Assembly: GCA_021773565.1 (NCBI GenBank)
Contig: JAJFJZ010000012.1
Location: forward strand, 186,001-250,000
DNA from: Gammaproteobacteria bacterium
GTDB lineage: Bacteria > Pseudomonadota > Gammaproteobacteria > Pseudomonadales > Azotimanducaceae
Direction: 5' to 3'
Length of the DNA stretch: 64,000 nucleotides
Shown: piece after piece, positions 46,022 through 55,857 of the stretch
Numbering within the stretch: the stretch's first letter is position 1
Layout: every line of letters begins with the position of its first letter
The notes under the pieces: generated by a model
The model's input: the letters and a program-made list of their open reading frames with translations, nothing else
Database searches by the model: none
What the model was told of the DNA's origin: nothing
Made by a program: the position numbers and the translations under genes

Positions 46022-47239
46022 TCAGGCTTTTGCCCAGGCCTGGGCTATGATTGCGTCGGTCTGGCCATCCAGTTCCACCCGCTCCTCGGAAACCAGGTCG
46101 GAGATTTCCTGAAACTCGGCAGACTCGGTGGGACTCAGGCTAGCGAGAACCGGATTTTTGCGTGAATTTGATAACAGGTAACGGGTATCCCCCAACTGCT
46201 GAATAAATTCGTTGCTGGCTGCCAGATTTCCGGAAGCCGCAACTGCGCTTAGTAATATGACGTAATCCCGATTCTGCTTATCCAGAGTTCCCGGAATCCA
46301 GTGCAGGCCATAACGCAGGTCGATAATGTTTTCTGTCTCGATCTTGTTGTCGTGCCATCCTGATTCAACGGCCTGGGTAAGTAACAGCTGTTTGGTCAGA
46401 AGGGCGGTTCGCACCGCCAGGTAACACAATGAATCAGCGCCCCCCTCGGTATTGCTATCCTCATCCAATGCTGTGGACTGCGTCGAGAATAGCAGCAGCA
46501 GACTGCCGTCATCCAGCTCCTCTATTCGAGCGGAACTAATATTGGCGGCGCGTTTGATCCAGCCCAGCATTTGTTGATATTCGTCCTGGGGATAGTGATT
46601 GGCCATGGTGCGTTTAAACAGGTTCAGTGATACAACACAGGTGGCGCTGTCGGCATCCCTGTTATTCAACAGGATGTGATTTAAGTCAGTATCCGTGTTC
46701 GGCTGTATGGGTTCGTGCATTATTGTTACAAGGCCCGAACCGATAATAGCGCCGAGCAGGGTTACCAATAGCGAAATGCTCATTGGTGCCCAGAGTATGC
46801 TGGTGAAGGCAAAAGTAAACGCATCTCGCTCCAGCTCTACCTGTACGTAGCCAGCAACATTGTCCTGCATTTCTATCGGGTGGCGATATTGGTAGTCAGT
46901 GTTGCGATTGTTTATGAGTCCGGTTCGAGTCATCTCCTGATTGTCGATTGAAAATATCCCTATACCCCGTATTTCAGGCAATGCGGTTAACCGGGATGCC
47001 AGAACAGCAAGACCGACACGATCGTTTAACATAAGTGGTTCGATGCTCAGGGCGGCTGTTTGCGCGGCGATGGTTTTTCCAAAACGATCCATTCGCTCCA
47101 GTTCCAGAGATCCGGCTGCCTGATACCATGCGCCCAGTAAACAGCCAGTGGTAACGGTGAACACAAGCAATCCATATCCCAGATATGCGGATAGCCTGGA
47201 TGTGTCTCCGGTGATAAACCGTCTCATGTTTATGTTCAT
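46022..47239 (-). CDS. AhpA/YtjB (SMP)-like membrane protein
   Basis: The 405-residue protein has a membrane segment at about residues 18-38, a periplasmic part with PEIRGIGIFSIDNQEMTRTG, a second membrane segment at about 145-170 and a cytoplasmic C-terminal domain. This is the layout of E. coli YtjB (Smp), a gene near serB in many gammaproteobacteria; here serB lies 1.7 kb away. In Pseudomonas the equivalent gene lies between parC and serB. Function is not established. It begins three bases after the acyl-CoA ligase stop. Confidence 0.65.
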   Translation of the reverse strand: MNINMRRFITGDTSRLSAYLGYGLLVFTVTTGCLLGAWYQAAGSLELERMDRFGKTIAAQTAALSIEPLMLNDRVGLAVLASRLTALPEIRGIGIFSIDNQEMTRTGLINNRNTDYQYRHPIEMQDNVAGYVQVELERDAFTFAFTSILWAPMSISLLVTLLGAIIGSGLVTIMHEPIQPNTDTDLNHILLNNRDADSATCVVSLNLFKRTMANHYPQDEYQQMLGWIKRAANISSARIEELDDGSLLLLFSTQSTALDEDSNTEGGADSLCYLAVRTALLTKQLLLTQAVESGWHDNKIETENIIDLRYGLHWIPGTLDKQNRDYVILLSAVAASGNLAASNEFIQQLGDTRYLLSNSRKNPVLASLSPTESAEFQEISDLVSEERVELDGQTDAIIAQAWAKA

Positions 47240-47242
47240 GTT

Positions 47243-48850
47243 CTAGACAAGTTCAGAATGTTCGCCGGCCTGCCACTGTTTGAGAAGGGCGAATTTCTGG
47301 ATTTTTCCGGAACCCGTTAATGGAAACTCCTCCACACGAAACCAGTGCCTGGGTGTTTTCTGAGGTGACAAGTGCTCCCTTAAATAGGTAAAGAGTTCCT
47401 CTCGCGATATGTTTTTTCCAGGTGCCGGCCGTATAAAAGCTGCAACAACCTCCCCCAGTCGCTCATCGGGTAAACCCAGTACTGCCACCTCTCCTACACT
47501 TGAGTGTTCAAATAGCAGGTCTTCGATTTCTCTGGGGTAAATATTTTCTCCACCGCGAATGATCATATCCTTAAGACGGCCTTCCACCTTGCAGTAACCC
47601 CGTTCATCCATGGAACAAAGATCACCGGTATGTAGCCATCCATCCTTGTCTATTGTGGCAGCAGTAGCTTCTTCCATATTGTAATAACCCTGCATGATGA
47701 GGTATCCGCGTGCGCAATATTCCCCCATGGTATCCAGCGGCAGAATATTACCCTTCTCCGGGTCTATTATCTTAAGCTCCACATTTGGCATGGGCCCACC
47801 AATGGTGTTTGCCTTGTCCTCGGTAGTATCGTCCGGTCTGGTCATGGAAGAAACCGGGGAGCTTTCCGTTTGTCCGAATACGATAGTAAATTTTACCCCG
47901 AGTTGTTCTTCGAATCGATTAACCAGATCTGCGGGTACGGTAGAGCCGCCCGAGCAAATTCGCGTGAGGGAAGATAGATTACGCTCCTGAAAATCGGGGT
48001 GCTCAAGCAGGGCAATTAACATGGTGGGAACACCCACCATAGAGCTGGCACCATAAGTTTCTATTAGCTCCAGCACGCTGCCTGGATCAAATACCTCTAC
48101 CAGGATTTGTGTCGTTCTCAGCGCTACCGCCCCCAGCACACAAAGAACACAACCCCCCGTATGGAATAAGGGCATCGTGGTTATCCACACCGAACCTTCC
48201 TTTACACCCATCCGTTCCTGGGTATTGGCGCCATTGTTCACCAAGCCCCTGTGGTGTAACAAAGCGCCCTTTGGAAAACCTGTGATTCCGGAGGTGTATT
48301 GAATCATGACGGCATCATCAGGCTTTACTTTCGGAAGAACGGTTTTGCGCTCATCCGCCAGAGAGACAAATTTGTCCCACTCATCAAGCCGAATTACTTC
48401 GCGTAATGCTTCGCACTTGCCAGACACCTGCTGTACTGAGGCGAGCATGCGATTTCCGCGGGACTCAGGCAGGACAAATATACCCGCACATTGAGATTGC
48501 TTTAGTACGTAGGCGATTTCTTCGGGTTGGTACGAGGGGTTTACCGTAACCAGTACCATACCGGAGAGTGCGCAGCCGAACTGAAGCAGAACCCATTCCG
48601 GTATATTCGGCGCCATAACGGCGATGTGTTCACCCGGACTGAACTTTTCCAATAGGGCATGGGCGACCAGACTGGCGTCCCTGTGCAGTTCTGCATAAGT
48701 CCACTGTCGCCTGTTTTCGAACGCTTTTGCACCCTCTATTAGTGCAAGGCGCTCAGGGTGTTCTTTCGCTGCGCTGGCAAGCAGACCACCCACTGTAATT
48801 TCCCGGACAAGGGGCACTTTTGGGCCAACCACATATGATTCGTTTTGCAA
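47243..48850 (-). CDS. AMP-binding acyl-CoA/acid-CoA ligase
   Basis: I prefer a TTG start at 48850 because AGGAG sits seven bases upstream (48858-48862), which fits better than the GTG at 48889; the protein is then ~535 residues, beginning MQNESYVVGPKVPLVREITV. IQYTSGITGFPKGALL is the P-loop (the usual TSGTTG Thr is Ile here), and YCARGYLIMQGYYNMEEAT, GWLHTGDL, KDMIIRGGENIYPREIE and GSGKIQKFAL follow, as in the acyl-activating superfamily. It resembles medium-chain or aryl acid ligases; the substrate is unknown. Confidence 0.88.
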   Translation of the reverse strand: MQNESYVVGPKVPLVREITVGGLLASAAKEHPERLALIEGAKAFENRRQWTYAELHRDASLVAHALLEKFSPGEHIAVMAPNIPEWVLLQFGCALSGMVLVTVNPSYQPEEIAYVLKQSQCAGIFVLPESRGNRMLASVQQVSGKCEALREVIRLDEWDKFVSLADERKTVLPKVKPDDAVMIQYTSGITGFPKGALLHHRGLVNNGANTQERMGVKEGSVWITTMPLFHTGGCVLCVLGAVALRTTQILVEVFDPGSVLELIETYGASSMVGVPTMLIALLEHPDFQERNLSSLTRICSGGSTVPADLVNRFEEQLGVKFTIVFGQTESSPVSSMTRPDDTTEDKANTIGGPMPNVELKIIDPEKGNILPLDTMGEYCARGYLIMQGYYNMEEATAATIDKDGWLHTGDLCSMDERGYCKVEGRLKDMIIRGGENIYPREIEDLLFEHSSVGEVAVLGLPDERLGEVVAAFIRPAPGKNISREELFTYLREHLSPQKTPRHWFRVEEFPLTGSGKIQKFALLKQWQAGEHSELV

Positions 48851-49010
48851 GTGCAGGCTCCTGTTAGCTCTCCGATTGTAAGGCGCCACATTAACACGCA
48901 GGGAGAATTGATGAAGCCATCTTTAACGAAAAGGGTTTGAAGAAGAATGTTTGACGAAATAGGCGGCAGACAGTACTTTTGTGACCCGCACATCTGGCAG
49001 TCTGATATCC

Positions 49011-50261
49011 ATGCGTTTCGGCGAGATATTACTTATCAATTTAACCGGTCGTAATCGCAGGGGTGTTATGACTATGCTGACCTCCACACTTGCACAGCAC
49101 AAGGTGCGGGTGTTGGATATTGGCCAGTCTGTTATTCACGACGCGCTTAATGTCGGCGTGCTTGCGCAGTTCGAAAACCTGGCAAGTATAGAGGCGATGC
49201 AACATTCCCTGTCGAGCCAGCTGAGTACTTTTGATGCCAGCGTGCGATATACACAGGTGGATCATTCTGATTATTCTCACTGGGTGGATAAGCAGGGTCA
49301 ACTCCGCCACATTGTAACACTGTTGGGAAGGTCGGTGGCCGCAGACCAACTATCCGCAATCACAAGTGTTATCGAATCATCCGGCCTGGTTATAGACGGG
49401 GTCAGGCGCTTGTCGGGTCGTATCTCTCTGGATGCCGGTACGAACCTTAACAATAGAGTGAGTATTGAATTGTCTGTGAGAGGCCAGCTGCCAGACCAGT
49501 TAACTGTGAAAGATAAACTCTTGCGCATCGCTGGTGCAATGGACATAGATTGCAGCATACAGCGTGATTCCGTTTATCGTAGAAACAGGCGTTTGGTAGC
49601 CTTCGACATGGACTCGACCCTGATTCGCCAGGAGGTGATAGATGAGCTGGCAAAAATAGCAGGACTCGGTGATGCGGTGGTTGCGATCACCAACAAAGCG
49701 ATGCGCGGTGAGCTGGATTTCAAAGAAAGCTTTCGTCAACGGGTTGCCCTGTTAAAAGGTTTACCGGAGCAGGCACTGGAGGAGGTGGCGCGCGCGGTGG
49801 TGCTGACCGATGGAGCAAAAAAACTGATTAGCACTTTGAAAACCCTGGGTTATAAGACCGCAATACTCTCCGGGGGCTTTCAATATGTAGCGCAGCATCT
49901 TAAAACAGAACTGGGGATTGACTATATTCACGCAAACACGGTGGAGATTGTGGATGGCAAACTTACCGGGGAAGTACTTAACGACATTGTGGACGCACAA
50001 CGCAAAGCGGATCTGCTTGAGGAAATCTGTAAGCGCGAAGGCATTGATCTTCAGCAGGCGGTAGCCATTGGGGATGGCGCCAATGACCTGCCAATGTTAA
50101 GTGTAGCCGGCCTGGGGGTAGCTTTTCATGCCAAACCGGTGGTTCGTGACAAGGCAGATCACGCGATAAATATTCTGGGGCTGGATTGTGTTCTGTACCT
50201 GATGGGCTTTAGTGATAAAGATGTTGAGGCACTTACAGGTGTGGGGCGAAGTTGGGAATAA
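49011..50261 (+). CDS. serB: Phosphoserine phosphatase
   Basis: SerB makes serine from phosphoserine. From the ATG at 49011 the 416-residue protein begins MRFGEILLINLTGRNRRGV, matching ACT-domain SerB of Pseudomonas (MREIVLINITG-type); a GTG at 48981 would add ten residues. Two ACT-like regions precede the HAD phosphatase with VAFDMDSTLI (DxDxT, near residue 199), LSGGFQYVA and IGDGANDLPML. It ends 24 bases before the convergent FimX-like gene. Confidence 0.95.
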   Translation: MRFGEILLINLTGRNRRGVMTMLTSTLAQHKVRVLDIGQSVIHDALNVGVLAQFENLASIEAMQHSLSSQLSTFDASVRYTQVDHSDYSHWVDKQGQLRHIVTLLGRSVAADQLSAITSVIESSGLVIDGVRRLSGRISLDAGTNLNNRVSIELSVRGQLPDQLTVKDKLLRIAGAMDIDCSIQRDSVYRRNRRLVAFDMDSTLIRQEVIDELAKIAGLGDAVVAITNKAMRGELDFKESFRQRVALLKGLPEQALEEVARAVVLTDGAKKLISTLKTLGYKTAILSGGFQYVAQHLKTELGIDYIHANTVEIVDGKLTGEVLNDIVDAQRKADLLEEICKREGIDLQQAVAIGDGANDLPMLSVAGLGVAFHAKPVVRDKADHAINILGLDCVLYLMGFSDKDVEALTGVGRSWE

Positions 50262-50285
50262 CGGCAGCGTTCTTGTTGGTTGCTT

Positions 50286-52355
50286 TTAGTCCTGGGTACT
50301 AAAATCGTAGGACATTTCTGATTCTGGCGCTTGCAGATAATGCCCCTGAATATAATTTGCTCCTGCCTGCCACAGGGTGGCCAGAACCGTTGCACTTTCC
50401 ACCATGGGTACGATGCTGAGTTTGCCACAGGCTTGCAACTCCTGAATGGTGGCAGTGAATATTTCCTGATCTGGTGCGTTAACCAGTGAACCATCCAGTT
50501 TGACAAAATCTACGTCAAGATTTTTGAGTAACTCAAAGGGTTTATCAGCCAATCCAAAACGGCCTAAGGAAGTTCTGCAATGCACAGACTTTAGTGCGCG
50601 TATAAATTCTGCAGTTTCTTCGGGGTAGGCCACAGCGTCAGCTTCGGTAACCTGAAAAATCACTGCATCAGATGGCAGGTTTGCAGCCTTAATGGCCACG
50701 GCAATCCACTCCAGAAAATCAGGATCAAGCACACTGTTGAAAGTGAGGTTAATAGTGAGCCGGGTAGCATGTCCTTTTGAGCGATGTTCGGTGAGTACTT
50801 TTATGGCTTGCAGTATTACCCATCGGTCGATCTTTCCGGCGCTGCCATTTTCCTTTGCGGCTTCAAGAAATTCGCCGGGTGCCATTTGACCTTGTGTATC
50901 TCCCTGCATGCGCATGAAAACTTCGTAATGTTCGTCTTCATCGCCTCTCAGACTAATGATTGGCTGGAACAGCAGGGAAAAACTCTTGTTGGCAATGGCA
51001 GTATCGATAGCTTGAATAAGCCGGCCCTGTTCTTTCATTTGCCGTCTTTGTCGGGACAATTGCGAATTTCCCTCATCTTCCCCATTGTCCCAGACGATTT
51101 CGTTCGTGCCCGATTTGGCCTTTAATTCGCTTAGGGTGTAAAAAGCAGTTTCTATAGGTGGCAGTGCTTCGTGGCCGTCTATCTCTACGGCGCCTATACT
51201 TGCTGTGCACTCTATGGTTTCGGTTCCCACGATGAGCGTCAGATCTTCTATGCGTTTTTTAAGCGCCTTTGCGTGATTTTCGTGTTCAACCATCGTGCCG
51301 CTTTCCATAAACACTGCAAATCTGTGGGCGCCGAGCCTGAATATTTCTCCTGCTTCACATAAGGCCTTGTACGTCTGGTCACCGATAGATTGTGAACATA
51401 CCAAACCGTGCTTGTTCTGAAGCCCTGCAAACGCATCGAGTTCGATAATCATCAAAGCGCCACTGGATTTGTTTTCAGTGGCAAGTATCAGTGCCTGTAA
51501 TCCTGGATTGCCTTCCAGGTTTGTAGCCGGTTGAATTTTGGTTTGCGGATCTTCAGGCACGCGCTCGTCCAGCACTTGCAATGATGTGCTTGCCGGGCTG
51601 GTCGCCTGATTGGTTTTGAATATTACCTGAGTGCAGGATTCTCCCTCATACTCTGCACTGGAGAGGGTCATTGCACCCTGTATCTTTACGCCGTTTTGAT
51701 CTTTGCCGGTAAAGTCGAATTCTCCGGAACTATCGGATCCACGAAAAGACTTGAGTTGTTTTTTTAATCCGCCCAGTGATTCTGTATCTGCCAGATCCAG
51801 CAGGGGTACGCCTTCCAGATCTTTGAGCGTGCTAAATCCGAATAATTTCAGATATACACCATTGGCGTGTATGTGCATGCCTTCGTGCACATAGGCAATG
51901 GCTGCGTTTGAGCTGGCCAGTAATAGCTCACAGCGTTTTTCGGCTTCATCCAGCGCCAGTCTGGTTGAATACAAATGTTGTCGGTCGGTAATGTGCTGCA
52001 GCTCACGTTGCACAACATGCAAGAGATGGGTTTTGTCTTTTGACCGAATGACATCCGTGGCACCCAAATCCATATTGTGATTGCTATTGTCGGTTTCTTC
52101 CGACATTACAATGATGGGTAGCTCGGGATGTTTCTTGCGTAATTCAGGCAGTACCGTTTCCATTTCCACCGAGGACGCGTTGAAAAACAGCAGGTCGCAA
52201 CTTTCCTTTGCCAGGTTTTCTTCTATGGAGCGAACATCAGGGCATAAATCAAAGCGCGTAGCCAGGCCCGCATCCCTTAAGATGGAGTCGATCTCGTGTG
52301 CTCGATTTTCCGAGGATTCCGCAATAATTAGTCTAATCGATGATGGAACTGCCAT
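50286..52355 (-). CDS. fimX: FimX-like REC/PAS/degenerate GGDEF-EAL protein
   Basis: Start 52355 (MAVPSSIRLIIAESS) gives 689 residues, very close to P. aeruginosa FimX (691). Domains in order: response-regulator-like (residues 1-125), PAS (about 145-260), GGDEF (about 300-420) and EAL (about 450-685). The GGDEF signature is replaced by GAHRF and the EAL signature by EVF, so synthesis or breakdown of c-di-GMP is unlikely. FimX binds c-di-GMP with its EAL domain and controls type IV pilus assembly. It lies between serB and psd as fimX does in Pseudomonas. Confidence 0.86.
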   Translation of the reverse strand: MAVPSSIRLIIAESSENRAHEIDSILRDAGLATRFDLCPDVRSIEENLAKESCDLLFFNASSVEMETVLPELRKKHPELPIIVMSEETDNSNHNMDLGATDVIRSKDKTHLLHVVQRELQHITDRQHLYSTRLALDEAEKRCELLLASSNAAIAYVHEGMHIHANGVYLKLFGFSTLKDLEGVPLLDLADTESLGGLKKQLKSFRGSDSSGEFDFTGKDQNGVKIQGAMTLSSAEYEGESCTQVIFKTNQATSPASTSLQVLDERVPEDPQTKIQPATNLEGNPGLQALILATENKSSGALMIIELDAFAGLQNKHGLVCSQSIGDQTYKALCEAGEIFRLGAHRFAVFMESGTMVEHENHAKALKKRIEDLTLIVGTETIECTASIGAVEIDGHEALPPIETAFYTLSELKAKSGTNEIVWDNGEDEGNSQLSRQRRQMKEQGRLIQAIDTAIANKSFSLLFQPIISLRGDEDEHYEVFMRMQGDTQGQMAPGEFLEAAKENGSAGKIDRWVILQAIKVLTEHRSKGHATRLTINLTFNSVLDPDFLEWIAVAIKAANLPSDAVIFQVTEADAVAYPEETAEFIRALKSVHCRTSLGRFGLADKPFELLKNLDVDFVKLDGSLVNAPDQEIFTATIQELQACGKLSIVPMVESATVLATLWQAGANYIQGHYLQAPESEMSYDFSTQD

Positions 52356-52417
52356 GGGTACAACTAATCCTGGTTGAATATATGTGTGTCCGTACGGGAG
52401 ACACAAGAAATCAGGCT

Positions 52418-54172
52418 CTAGTCGTCTCCAATGGAGTCAATGTTCATACTTATCTCGGCATTTTCCAAGTAACCATCCAGCATTCTGAATGTGAACTGGC
52501 TAAAACTTTCGGTAATACGTATCCGACGCATCAATTGTGCGGTGGTTTGTATTCCTTGTCTTTGGATGTGAATTTTCTGGGATTCCTGAAAAGGCATCAG
52601 CGGCGTAATTAGCATCGCTGGTTGGCCAATCACGTCCAGAGCAGGTAATAACAGGGCTCTGGAGTAGTCGGTAGGCCCCCCCTTCTTTTTTACTACCCGA
52701 ATTGCCATAGGCACAGCGCGTGGCGAAAGCAGTTCTACCCCAATGTAGGCAGTATAATCAACAAGTCTGATCCAGCGCGCCACGGCAAGGCACCAGCGAT
52801 CATCAAGGTTATCGCGGATTGCCAGCAATTCACCCGTTTGCAGGTTTGGGGGAAGGCCGTCGGGGCGGCACAACTGGTAACCGTTGGGGCTTGAATCAAT
52901 AATTTGCGTATCAAAACAGGGGTATTTTTCCGTATCGTGGCGCCTGCGGTCTTTTCCCCCGGTGTTTTTGGCCAACAGCACGCGATCCGGGTCCATTATG
53001 TTGGGATTCTGGGGAATAAGCGCATTCCCTCCCCAGACATCTACAACAGCTGCAGAGTCACCTGACCCGGGATAGTTTTCTGCAAAGGGATTAATTTCGC
53101 GTCGCAGTAGTGCTTCTGTTGAGCCAAGTTGTTCCCCGAACTCGACACCACCGGTGATGTAATAATGTATGACACGCAGACCCACACAAATCTTTACTTC
53201 ACCTTCTGCCGGCGAACGCTTGAAGGCACGTTTCTTCATAATGCCCCATGCGCGGATTACATGGCCTATTAATTCTGCCTGTAGAAAGTCTGGCACCTCT
53301 ATCCTGGTGTCCAGTTCATTTAGATAGGCTTCAAGCTCAAACACCAGAATATCGGTTTTCAGGTCGAACATGGCTGGTTTTACGGTGCCGATCAGGTTTT
53401 TATATCTGGGTGGAAAATTACTGTCCGGGTCCACCAGAAACAGTGAATCTTCTACCGGTGCTCCCAGGGCAACGTAGGAAGTCCATACCTCCAGACCATG
53501 AAATAATGCGGTCAGGTGGCGAGATCGCAGCTGGTTTGGCCGGGCCGATGCCAGCAGCAATACCCGCACGTAGCTTGCAGTGATGGAAGTAAGTCTTACG
53601 GAATGATTTTCATCATCGGTATATTCTTCGCCCGCCAAATCTTTTTGTAGCGCCAACTTATACAGCAGGTGCAATTCACTCCAGATTTGCGGTAGTGCCT
53701 CTGTGTAAAACTGACAGGCGCGCAGCACGGTGCGCGAGAGGTCAGAAATTACTCTGTGGATAGATAAACCCAGTAATTTAACAAGGTTTTCTTCAACAAT
53801 ATCTGAAGATCTGAGGATGTCCCTTATAACGATTTTGTAGGTTGCGGCAAGCGCTTCCTGCAGATTCTGCGCCGTATAGGCGGGCTCCATTTCAAGATGC
53901 TCATTTCCTTTAGGGCTGGTGTCAAAGCGCGTGCAGACATAGGAAATGGGTGGCCTTAACAATTCCAGAAATTCAATACGACGTACGGGATCGGCGCGTA
54001 AGCGCGCCAGCTCCGAGATTGCGGTAGACAGGTAATCTGCCGCCTCGTTAATATTTGCCATCGGCAGGCCGGATATCCAGTCTGCCAGCGCAGCGGCTGT
54101 ATTGTCACAGAAGCTGAATTTATCCAGCTCTGCTTCTGGCAGATTCTCTAGTGGTCTGGGTAATTGCATCAT
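52418..54172 (-). CDS. Uncharacterised protein with a C-terminal PilZ-like motif
   Basis: This ~584-residue protein is helix-rich from residue 1 to ~400, with a predicted coiled or repeat character and no signal peptide. At about 440-450 comes [13 protein letters not shown] and then [10 protein letters not shown], that is D-x-S-x-x-G, the PilZ motif that binds c-di-GMP; the Arg cluster before it takes the place of R-x-x-x-R. The start is uncertain: ATG pair at 54172/54169 or TTG at 54217. It precedes fimX on the same strand by 62 bases. I recognise no family name with confidence. A c-di-GMP-linked partner of FimX is a guess from motif and place. Confidence 0.6.
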   Translation of the reverse strand: MMQLPRPLENLPEAELDKFSFCDNTAAALADWISGLPMANINEAADYLSTAISELARLRADPVRRIEFLELLRPPISYVCTRFDTSPKGNEHLEMEPAYTAQNLQEALAATYKIVIRDILRSSDIVEENLVKLLGLSIHRVISDLSRTVLRACQFYTEALPQIWSELHLLYKLALQKDLAGEEYTDDENHSVRLTSITASYVRVLLLASARPNQLRSRHLTALFHGLEVWTSYVALGAPVEDSLFLVDPDSNFPPRYKNLIGTVKPAMFDLKTDILVFELEAYLNELDTRIEVPDFLQAELIGHVIRAWGIMKKRAFKRSPAEGEVKICVGLRVIHYYITGGVEFGEQLGSTEALLRREINPFAENYPGSGDSAAVVDVWGGNALIPQNPNIMDPDRVLLAKNTGGKDRRRHDTEKYPCFDTQIIDSSPNGYQLCRPDGLPPNLQTGELLAIRDNLDDRWCLAVARWIRLVDYTAYIGVELLSPRAVPMAIRVVKKKGGPTDYSRALLLPALDVIGQPAMLITPLMPFQESQKIHIQRQGIQTTAQLMRRIRITESFSQFTFRMLDGYLENAEISMNIDSIGDD

Positions 54173-54308
54173 TCCTGTTTGTGCCTGTAAGCTCTTATCG
54201 GCGAAGACGGCGCCCAAATACTCAAATTGGGTAGCAAGTATAGTTGAAGCTGGTATCCAAGGTCGATGCAGGTATCATCAGCTTTTAGCAAATAATCACT
54301 GGACCTTT

Positions 54309-54881
54309 ATGACACGTTACTCAACAAACCAGTTTAAGGCAGGGCTTAAGTTAATGCTGGATGGTGACCCCTGCAACATTCTGGAAAACGAATTCGTCAA
54401 ACCTGGCAAGGGCCAGGCCTTTAACAGGGTGAAGCTGCGCAATCTCAAAAATGGCCGCGTGTTGGAGCGAACTTTTAAATCCGGTGAAAGTCTGGATGGC
54501 GCGGATGTGATTGAGTCCGAAATGGAATACCTGTATTGCGACGGTGAATTCTGGCACTTCATGAAAACCGATGGCAGTTATGAACAAATAGCCGCATCGG
54601 AAACTGCTGTGGCAGATGTGCTGGACTGGTTGAAAGAGCAGGACGTATTTACTGTTGTGCTGTGGGATGGTGTGCCTATTTCAGTGTCGGCGCCCAACTT
54701 TGTAAACCTGGAAGTTGTTCTCTCGGATCCCGGGCTTAAGGGTGATACAGCCCAGGGAGCGACCAAGCCTGCAACCCTGTCAACAGGTGCGATAATCAAG
54801 GTGCCGCTTTTTGTAGTAGAGGGCGATATTCTGCGTATTGATACGCGCACCAAAGAATATGTTAGCCGTGCGAAATTGTAG
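54309..54881 (+). CDS. efp: Translation elongation factor P
   Basis: EF-P rescues ribosomes stalled at polyproline. I start at the ATG at 54309 because earlier in-frame codons precede a normal EF-P N-terminus. The 190-residue protein has three OB/KOW domains. Its loop [11 protein letters not shown] carries Lys34 in the E. coli-like PGKGQ context, which is lysylated by EpmA; the next gene is epmA. This differs from P. aeruginosa, whose EF-P is rhamnosylated on arginine. Confidence 0.96.
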   Translation: MTRYSTNQFKAGLKLMLDGDPCNILENEFVKPGKGQAFNRVKLRNLKNGRVLERTFKSGESLDGADVIESEMEYLYCDGEFWHFMKTDGSYEQIAASETAVADVLDWLKEQDVFTVVLWDGVPISVSAPNFVNLEVVLSDPGLKGDTAQGATKPATLSTGAIIKVPLFVVEGDILRIDTRTKEYVSRAKL

Positions 54882-54900
54882 GGATTCAGGCTGAGAAAGC

Positions 54901-55857
54901 GTGGACGAGATTAGTAACTGGCAACCTGGTTGTTCGATCTCGGCGTTGCAGTTCAGGGCCGGCCTGTTGCGCAATACCCGTAGCTTTTTCGAGTCCCGTT
55001 CGGTGCTTGAAGTAACCACACCGGTGCTGTCACGAAACACGGTCAGTGACCCCAATATAGAATCATTTAGTACTGACGCCAACGGCGAATCGTTGTATTT
55101 GCAGAGCTCTCCCGAGTTTTTCATGAAACGTCTGCTGGCAGCCGGGGCGCCAGGCATTTATCAGATAGGCCCTGCATTTCGCAAGTCTGAGGTTGGCCGC
55201 CTGCATAACCATGAATTTACCATGCTGGAGTGGTATCGCCCCGATTTTGATTTGAAGGCGCTGATGCAGGAAGTTGCTGATCTTACCGATATCTTGCTTG
55301 GGCCGGGCGAGTACTGTTACCGGAGTATTCAACAAATATTTGAAGCGCATTTTGATGTTAACCCACACACCGCATCGCGCTCGGATTTGTTGGATGCGTA
55401 TCGGGACCGCTGTAAGGATGAAGCGCATTCAACGAACCTGGATGCTGCAGGCTTGTTTGATTTGATGTTCGCCATGGTCCAGTCAGAGTTGGCAGACAGG
55501 GTGTTCGTTATCGATTTTCCGATACAACATGCTGCTCTGGCAAAGGTAGAGACGAATGATGCCGGAATAGAAGTTGCACGTCGCTTTGAGTTGATTGTAA
55601 ATAACATAGAGATTGCTAACGGTTATCTTGAGTTACTCGATGCGCGGGAATGCAAGCGCCGGATGCAACAGGAAATTGATCAGCGTGTTACCAGGAACAT
55701 GCACGTTCCGAAACCGGACAACAGACTAATTGCAGCAATGCAACACGGACTACCAGATTGCTCCGGGGTAGCCATGGGGCTGGATAGAATAGCCATGCTT
55801 GCCATGAAGGCGGACTCGTTGGCCGAGGTATTACCTTTTACTTTTGAAAATTGTTAG
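54901..55857 (+). CDS. epmA: EF-P (R)-beta-lysine ligase EpmA (GenX/PoxA)
   Basis: EpmA is a short lysyl-tRNA-synthetase-like enzyme that attaches (R)-beta-lysine to Lys34 of EF-P. The 318-residue protein lacks the tRNA anticodon-binding domain and shows class II motifs: VLEVTTPVLS, YLQSSPEFFMKRLLAAG, FRKSEVGRLHNHEFTMLEWYR and GVAMGLDRIAML. It starts at GTG 19 bases after efp. Its stop interlocks with the convergent psd gene (TTAG, 55854-55857). Confidence 0.95.
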   Translation: MDEISNWQPGCSISALQFRAGLLRNTRSFFESRSVLEVTTPVLSRNTVSDPNIESFSTDANGESLYLQSSPEFFMKRLLAAGAPGIYQIGPAFRKSEVGRLHNHEFTMLEWYRPDFDLKALMQEVADLTDILLGPGEYCYRSIQQIFEAHFDVNPHTASRSDLLDAYRDRCKDEAHSTNLDAAGLFDLMFAMVQSELADRVFVIDFPIQHAALAKVETNDAGIEVARRFELIVNNIEIANGYLELLDARECKRRMQQEIDQRVTRNMHVPKPDNRLIAAMQHGLPDCSGVAMGLDRIAMLAMKADSLAEVLPFTFENC

